From Rhabditoides inermis (Eukaryota; Nematoda; Chromadorea; Rhabditida; Rhabditidae): a stretch of DNA of 64,000 bases. Under the pieces are notes generated by a model, which was not told the DNA's origin, made no database searches, and saw nothing but the letters and a program-made list of their open reading frames with translations. The first letter of the stretch is position 1. Every line of letters begins with the position of its first letter. Of this stretch, positions 58,736 through 64,000 are shown piece after piece. The stretch is taken from contig CAWZYM010000052.1 in the NCBI GenBank assembly GCA_963966185.1, positions 12,501 through 76,500 of the forward strand, given 5' to 3'. The position numbers and the translations under genes were made by a program.

Positions 58736-61411
58736 TTCGGGAAACAGAGATATCCGAGTTATCATCTAGGCCTGTCGTCGTACATAGGCGCCTATTTAGG
58801 CATCCCGCTTCAAGGGTCTCTGAAACCTTTCACTCCTGCCAAATCCCAATCAAACACCCAAACCAAGCATTTAATCACCAAATTCTCTACTACCAGTGAC
58901 TCCATACTAGTAAAACGTCAAAAGAAAAACGTTCTGCTAGTATCTAATTCTACAACTCATACTAGTGTACACTGTCCAAACACTGAATGTCTTATCTGTC
59001 CTCAGGTTGATCATTCTAACAAAATATATTGCTACGCTACTAACTGCCATGTTACGACTTTGAAAACTCCGAACTGTGACTGTAATACTGCTAATGTTAT
59101 CTACTGTATTACTTGCGATCTATGTGGTGTTCAATATGTTGGCCTGTCCTCTCGCAAGTTTTTGCAACGTATGCGTGAACATAAGAGTGCTATCAAAAAT
59201 AAGTATTCTAACACTCCTCTTTATAAACATTTTGCTCAAAATGGCCACTCTTGGTCGTTTGCCAAACTCTCTATTTTGGAGGTAGTGGATGTGAATAGTG
59301 ACAAACGTATGAATAATGTTAAATTGGAAGAGCGTGAAGAATTCTGGATTCGAACACTTGTTACAGCATATCCTGTGGGTCTTAATGACTCTATCAGAAG
59401 ATATGAAACCATCACTCGCTCTCATATTCGTCCTTTTTATAAGGTATCTCATCCTTACTTCAATTTCCGCCCGAAGACTCGCCGGCGTCCCAACAAAAGG
59501 AGGGGCTCTGGTAAAGGTGGAACGCCAAATACGTCTTCCCTCGTGCAAGCAGCTAATGCTCGCAATTGGTATGAGAGTTACCGTAACGTCCTATGTATGT
59601 CTAATAAATCTAAAAATAAACTGATGTCATATCTTCTCGATAATCGTTCTCTTCAAAATTTGTTAAAACTCGAAATTTTGTTGTCTGTTTACTATTGGTC
59701 TATTGACCACACTCCTAACAAAACTAAAGACTTGTTCAAAAACACGATTTTCTTGAAAATTCCTTATTTGTTCACAAATATGGAAAGCCTCGGTCTCTTT
59801 TCCTTGTTCAATACTCGTGAAGTGTTGTGTATTCTTAATTCCTTTAATCGCAAGGACCAGCAGAAGATTCGAGTGACGCATCTGGCTACCGACCGTTTGA
59901 GTAAATATGTGGTGAATCATAGCCGTGTTATCAAAGAGTACAGAGGAGACCGACCAGTTTCTCTAGACTCGATTCCTTGTTTCTGCAGCAATGCAGAATA
60001 CGATTCTCACCGTGATCCCCACTATGGCCACGTTCTTACAGGCGACCTCTCTATCATCTCTAATCACTCCCTTCGCTCATTTATGAGAAAAGGCGCTAAT
60101 ATGAGAGTGTCCAATCTCAAACTCTCTGTATCCACTGTTGTCAACACTGTTCGAAATGCTATTTCTGACATGGTTAATCAGTACAAAAATCTTCTTTCTA
60201 TCAGTGATCATAATGTTTCCATCGTCACTAACAAAATATTCGATTGCTTTAACGATAAACTTAAGTATCGTGTTATGAACAAAAAGTTCAATTCCGTTAC
60301 GAATTTTAAATCTATAACTTCTGATCTCCATAATCGTTTCACAGTTACCACTATAGATAAAGCTTCAAGTAATTTTGTAGTAATGTGCAAGCGACTTTAC
60401 ATCTCTTTCTGTGATACTGAATTAGGCATAAATTACGGTAGAGCTTCTGGTAATGCCGTATATGTGCCGTTTACAGGTGACCCTTCTGTTCTAAACAGTT
60501 CACTCACATATTCCTCTATCTTTGACCCCGATAAGTCTGGGTTGCCTAATATTTATAGAGTCCCAAAGCTCCATAAAAATCCTGTAAAATGTCGTTTCAT
60601 CACTGCAGCACGCGAATGTATCACTAAGGGTCTTTCCATGGAACTCCAAGTGGTGTACAAACATCTAGAAAAACACTTTCGTAACATTTGCCTTAAAGGT
60701 GCTGCCAGAAATGGCCACAAAATGTACTTTTCGATTACTAACAGTATGAAAGTGTCCGATTTCTTACGCTCTGTCTCGAACACATCTCTTTCTCTATACT
60801 GTGCTGATTTTGCTAGTCTTTTTACTAATCTTCCGCATGATCTCATCTTGCAAAAGATGAAATTCCTTGTTGATATGTGTTTCAAGAATTGTGGAAAACC
60901 AAATATTCTCATTACATCTGCTAAATATTCTAAATATACTTCCGATCCTGTTATGCACATTGCAGATAAGCGAGTAATGTCGGCAAGTGAAATTATAGCC
61001 AAAACTAAGGTTTTGGTTGAAAGCGCTTATGCACAGTACGGTAGTTTCATTTTCAAACAGGTGAAGGGCGTACCACAAGGTGGTAACGCTAGCCCTCTCC
61101 TTGCTTCTCTTACTCTCAGTGTTCTAGAATACGAATACAGTCTTCTTCACCCTCTTGTCTGTAAAAATGAGAAATTCCAAGTTTTCCGTTATGTTGATGA
61201 TGTACTCATTCTCTATGACAAGAATTCTGATCTTGACACCTTTCTTAAAGCATATCTTCCTAGCAACTTGCAACTGGAGCGCACTAATCGTACTGATTCC
61301 GAGGCACATTTTCTCGATATTACTTTACGTTTCGATACGCATTGGCAAGTAAGTCTGTACAATAAGACTGATGATTATACATTCGACGTTCTATCGCTTC
61401 ACGCATTCTGA
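58736..61411 (+). CDS. Penelope-like polyprotein: GIY-YIG endonuclease + reverse transcriptase
   Basis: Open from 58736 (after TAA) with no ATG in the first ~140 codons, so the true start may use splicing or lie upstream. Order: a Cys-rich segment (HCPNTECLICPQ, CYATNCHV, CDC); GIY-YIG nuclease (VIYCITCDLCGVQYVG, QRMREHKSAI, catalytic-type Glu in LEEREEFWI); a basic linker (RPKTRRRPNKRRGSGKGG); a long palm/fingers region; and RT motifs ADFASLFTNLP (A), GVPQGGNASPLLASL (B), RYVDDVLIL (C) and HFLDITLRF. The frame stops at 61411. The expected C-terminal thumb (ICFGNLKSEALRIVRCCTDR, then LYITFRRLGFKSSTVKAVLL) continues in the +1 frame from about 61371 to 61673, so this copy carries a frameshift near 61385. 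It is probably inactive unless frameshifting occurs. Confidence 0.93.
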   Translation, partial: FGKQRYPSYHLGLSSYIGAYLGIPLQGSLKPFTPAKSQSNTQTKHLITKFSTTSDSILVKRQKKNVLLVSNSTTHTSVHCPNTECLICPQVDHSNKIYCYATNCHVTTLKTPNCDCNTANVIYCITCDLCGVQYVGLSSRKFLQRMREHKSAIKNKYSNTPLYKHFAQNGHSWSFAKLSILEVVDVNSDKRMNNVKLEEREEFWIRTLVTAYPVGLNDSIRRYETITRSHIRPFYKVSHPYFNFRPKTRRRPNKRRGSGKGGTPNTSSLVQAANARNWYESYRNVLCMSNKSKNKLMSYLLDNRSLQNLLKLEILLSVYYWSIDHTPNKTKDLFKNTIFLKIPYLFTNMESLGLFSLFNTREVLCILNSFNRKDQQKIRVTHLATDRLSKYVVNHSRVIKEYRGDRPVSLDSIPCFCSNAEYDSHRDPHYGHVLTGDLSIISNHSLRSFMRKGANMRVSNLKLSVSTVVNTVRNAISDMVNQYKNLLSISDHNVSIVTNKIFDCFNDKLKYRVMNKKFNSVTNFKSITSDLHNRFTVTTIDKASSNFVVMCKRLYISFCDTELGINYGRASGNAVYVPFTGDPSVLNSSLTYSSIFDPDKSGLPNIYRVPKLHKNPVKCRFITAARECITKGLSMELQVVYKHLEKHFRNICLKGAARNGHKMYFSITNSMKVSDFLRSVSNTSLSLYCADFASLFTNLPHDLILQKMKFLVDMCFKNCGKPNILITSAKYSKYTSDPVMHIADKRVMSASEIIAKTKVLVESAYAQYGSFIFKQVKGVPQGGNASPLLASLTLSVLEYEYSLLHPLVCKNEKFQVFRYVDDVLILYDKNSDLDTFLKAYLPSNLQLERTNRTDSEAHFLDITLRFDTHWQVSLYNKTDDYTFDVLSLHAF

Positions 61412-61673
61412 AAGCACTACTAGTCGCCAAATCTGTTTTGGTAATCTTAAATCAGAAGCTCTTCGCATTGTCCGTTGCTGCACTGATCGCACTGTTCTTT
61501 TGGTTAAACTAGAAGAACTCTACATTACTTTCCGCCGTCTCGGTTTTAAATCATCTACAGTTAAAGCCGTTCTTTTGAAATACTGTTTCCGTAAACGAGA
61601 TATCAATAGATCACTTAACCTTTTCAATGTTCAAAATCGTAAATTACTCACCGAAAAAATATACAAATTCTAA
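61371..61673 (+). pseudogene. Frame-shifted C-terminal (thumb) part of the PLE protein
   Basis: The frame carries the conserved block after the RT fingers and palm (YRFTHSESTTSRQICFGNLK, ALRIVRCCTDRTVLLVKLEE) and ends KIYKF just before the right pseudo-LTR. It overlaps the end of the main frame by about 40 bp, consistent with a single-nucleotide indel. Confidence 0.75.
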
Positions 61674-61683
61674 TTCCGCAATT

Positions 61684-61981
61684 TTTTGTTTGTTTGTTTA
61701 CTATCTTTACTCTAACTTTCTCATTATAGGTTTCTACTATTTTTTCCAGATTTTACTTTGTTCGCTACTTTCCTTTCGTCCGCTGTGGCCCTGCACTGAT
61801 GAGCGTTCAGGCAGTAGGCCCACCACAGTGGATGTTCTTATTTCGATTCTATCATTTAGTCAGTAATTCTAGATATAGTACGTTGATGTAGCCTGTCTGC
61901 AGGATAATGGGCCGAAACAGGGATTCTGTTTCTCATTTATTTGTGAACTACTCTCTCTGCTTTGTCAATTCCTCATTGTTT
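61684..61981 (+). repeat. Pseudo-LTR, right copy
   Basis: Starts 11 bp after the stop of the thumb frame. It is truncated relative to the left copy: the left continues GTAGTTGG while the right joins host TAGATAATATG at 61981. Confidence 0.9.
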
Positions 61982-62038
61982 AGATAATATGATCGTTGTA
62001 TTCGGCTCGTCTGAATAGTGGTATATTATTTATCACAT

Positions 62039-62596
62039 TCAATATATTTTGCGGAGCTGACGTCGTTTCTTTCCGTTCTTCGATTCACTTCGACATTTGA
62101 ATAATATGTAGTTTTGCTTCTGCTTTCTGAAGTACCCGGCGCCTGCCCATCGACTGTTGTTAGCGTCTTTTTCTGTCTGAATGAAATGTTTTTTTCTCTT
62201 GAAAATTAACTGCATTCACTAACCTGGTACCATTGAATAGGATCGGAAAAATCTTCATATCGACTTAATCTAACAGTTGTTCTGTCGCATGGTTTGTAGC
62301 TTCCCTTTCGAGGATGTAAACAGAATTGTTCACATTCGTTTCCATGCCCATCGGTTGATGTGATGTTGACCTGCAATTATTGAGTGTTTGTGTGTCTACT
62401 GATAAAATCTGATAATCACCTCTACGAAATATCCAGATGACGATGGATTCAGAACCTGCACAACGTAGAATGGACTGTCAGGAATAGGAGCTCCCTGAGT
62501 AATTTTATTGATGATCTCGTATATCTCGTATATTTCTTCTGTCACCTGGATGGATTGCGTGTATCCACTAGGCAGATTTCCTCCCGTACTGTAGAT
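62039..62596 (-). CDS. Second copy of the three terminal exons
   Basis: Exons 62596-62420, 62370-62224 and 62176-62039 repeat 57486-56929 at offset 5,110. All splice sites and the stop are preserved. The only coding change seen is ATC to AAC (Ile to Asn) in the last exon (62160). No upstream exons are present before the second retroelement copy starts at 62753. Confidence 0.65.
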
Positions 62597-62752
62597 CTAG
62601 AGCAACATCGATTAGACTTGCAATGTTGCAATGCCATATTATTAATCATATTTCATATGCAGTTTTTTGGACATGGAGGATAAAAACACGTAATAGGTCG
62701 ACATAGCCTATTCTCCCCTCTCTCGTTGGCGATGGTGGTGGTGGGTTACCCC

Positions 62753-64000
62753 TTTTGTTTGTTTGTTTACTATCTTTACTCTAACTTTCTCATTATAGGT
62801 TTCTACTATTTTTTCCAGATTTTACTTTGTTCGCTACTTTCCTTTCGTCCGCTGTGGCCCTGCACTGATGAGCGTTCAGGCAGTAGGCCCACCACAGTGG
62901 ATGTTCTTATTTCGATTCTATCATTTAGTCAGTAACTCTAGATATAGTACGTTGATGTAGCCTGTCTGCAGGATAATGGGCCGAAACAGGGATTCTGTTT
63001 CTCATTTATTTGTGAACTACTCTCTCTGCTTTGTCAATTCCTCATTGTTTGTAGTTGGTTAGCACATGACTGTGATCTCTCGCGTGTATTACGCAGAGAG
63101 GCGCGTTTTGTCTCTTTCCAACTTTCTTTCTTACTTACATTATCTTTTCCTCTTACTATTTTATTTATTCCGTTACATTTATTTCTTCTTACTGTTTCAC
63201 ATTTTATTCTCTACGTTATACTTTCCTGCCCTGCCTTTTAAAGGCACGTCTGACCTTTGTTGTCGTATAAATCAATATTTTATATGTATTCTACTACATA
63301 TTATTCTGTCTGTACTACTTCCCTTTTCTCTCTCACCGTTTACGGCGAGACTTGCACCGTGCCGATCCTGTTCTCCCTAAGTGCACCTGGGAGAACGCGG
63401 CATGCCTTCCTAAGTGCACCTGGAAGGATTGTGCGGAGCTGCTCACCGTGACCGGCCGGGTCCCCTGGCTAGTCGCACCGAGCAGCTCACCCCACTCTAG
63501 TCTCATAAATGCACCTTGAGACAGTGAGTGGGTTTACTTATTCTTTATTTTATCTTTCTTTCTCTATACGAGAAAGTTAGTTTTTCATTCATATTTTTCT
63601 TTCATTCCTTTTTTTGCATTTTATCCGCAATATTAGAATCTTTCTATTTTCCTTCACATACCTGTACTTTTTTGAATCTAAATAGTGTTTGGTAGCAGGA
63701 GTCACATATCTGTACACAATTCTTTCTTTCTTTTTTACTATTTGTTCTACTCTCTGGAGGGCTCATGTGGTCCGGGCCCATGACATATTATTCTTATTTT
63801 ACTACTGAGGTTGTCATGCAACCAACTTCGATTGCGCTTTGATAATTCGGGAAACAGAGATATCCGAGTTATCATCTAGGCCTGTCGTCGTACATAGGCG
63901 CCTATTTAGGCATCCCGCTTCAAGGGTCTCTGAAACCTTTCACTCCTGCCAAATCCCAATCAAACACCCAAACCAAGCATTTAATCACCAAATTCTCTAC
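62753..64000 (+). mobile_element. Second Penelope-like element copy, 5' part
   Basis: Repeats 57643-58890 at offset 5,110 without visible disruption, including the pseudo-LTR and the first ~50 codons of the open frame (from 63846). It is cut by the window end. Confidence 0.93.

Larger units (their letters stand above)
56871..61980. repeat. 5,110-bp tandem unit (host exons + Penelope-like element)
   Basis: Position 61981 onwards repeats 56871 onwards almost base for base to the window end. I saw only two differences in the host part: 56913 G/62023 A and 57050 A/62160 T. The unit joins 772 bp of host DNA (three terminal exons of the minus-strand gene) to a Penelope-like element. The junction at 61975-61981 has a TTGTTT microhomology with 56866-56871. 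Confidence 0.95.
57643..61981 (+). mobile_element. Penelope-like retroelement with N-terminal GIY-YIG (Naiad-like)
   Basis: A 4.3-kb element bounded by ~298-bp direct repeats (57643-57940 and 61684-61981), which act as the element's pseudo-LTRs. Its coding region (58736-61411 plus a shifted tail) places the GIY-YIG domain before the reverse transcriptase, the permuted order described for Naiad/Chlamys-type Penelope-like elements. The left edge abuts host intron DNA; the right edge abuts the repeated host segment. Confidence 0.9.

Noticed and set aside
59120..61309. Minus-strand frames opposite the Penelope-like ORF
   Set aside because: Shadow frames of the reverse transcriptase coding region.

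Overview
The window is from a nematode nuclear genome, most likely a chromadorean. Three things show this: an exact 22-nt copy of the nematode SL1 spliced leader (minus strand, 6036-6015), an FLP-24 type FMRFamide-like peptide precursor, and orthologues of asna-1, unc-16/JIP3, ubq-2 (ubiquitin-eL40), TPST, IGBP1/TAP42 and PHAX. Introns are mostly 40-80 bp, with GT..TTTCAG-type borders. Several coding starts directly follow a splice acceptor, as expected for trans-spliced messages. From memory, most of the recognisable C. elegans orthologues lie on chromosome III, so this may be a piece of the corresponding ancestral linkage group. Gene models were assembled by eye from reading frame, splice sites and family alignment; exon coordinates are in the evidence fields.

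Layout. 0-3.3 kb: a hexanucleotide array, flp-24, and a six-exon bZIP factor. 3.8-6.3 kb: a nest of DNA transposons (two inverted TTAA-flanked MITEs, a TAA-flanked PIF/Harbinger derivative, and a 914-bp TTAA element carrying an SL1-tagged retrocopy of a mitochondrial-protein mRNA). 7.4-9.2 kb (minus): a CX-module membrane protein. 9.6-10.7 kb: a 1.06-kb foldback element. 10.9-14.2 kb: an F-box/LRR-like gene split by a ~1.5-kb minisatellite intron. 14.7-16.3 kb (minus): asna-1. 17.4-26.1 kb: unc-16 with 33 coding exons. 26.5-27.0 kb: a NATD1-like acetyltransferase. 27.1-29.7 kb (minus): tyrosylprotein sulfotransferase, divergent from a small mitochondrial subunit gene at 30.0-30.4 kb. 32.6-35.8 kb (minus): two closely spaced genes, one containing seven near-identical 177-bp exons. 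36.4-38.9 kb: satellite and tandem duplication. 40.3-48.8 kb (minus): an intact 2,851-codon Helitron-type ORF with four Ulp1-like protease domains. 48.8-52.3 kb (minus): an unrecognised gene with a four-fold amplified exon pair. 52.6-55.5 kb: IGBP1 then PHAX, spaced like an operon. 56.1-56.8 kb: ubiquitin-eL40. 56.9-64.0 kb: a 5,110-bp tandem unit holding the last three exons of a minus-strand gene plus a Penelope-like retroelement with an N-terminal GIY-YIG domain; the second copy runs off the window.

The cellular genes are ordinary housekeeping and neuronal functions: tail-anchored protein insertion, axonal cargo transport, PP2A regulation, snRNA export and secretory sulfation. They do not form one pathway. 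What stands out is the mobile and repetitive DNA: SL1 relic retrocopy, multi-protease Helitron, permuted-domain Penelope element in tandem with host exons, repeated exon amplification, and dense simple repeats confined mostly to introns.
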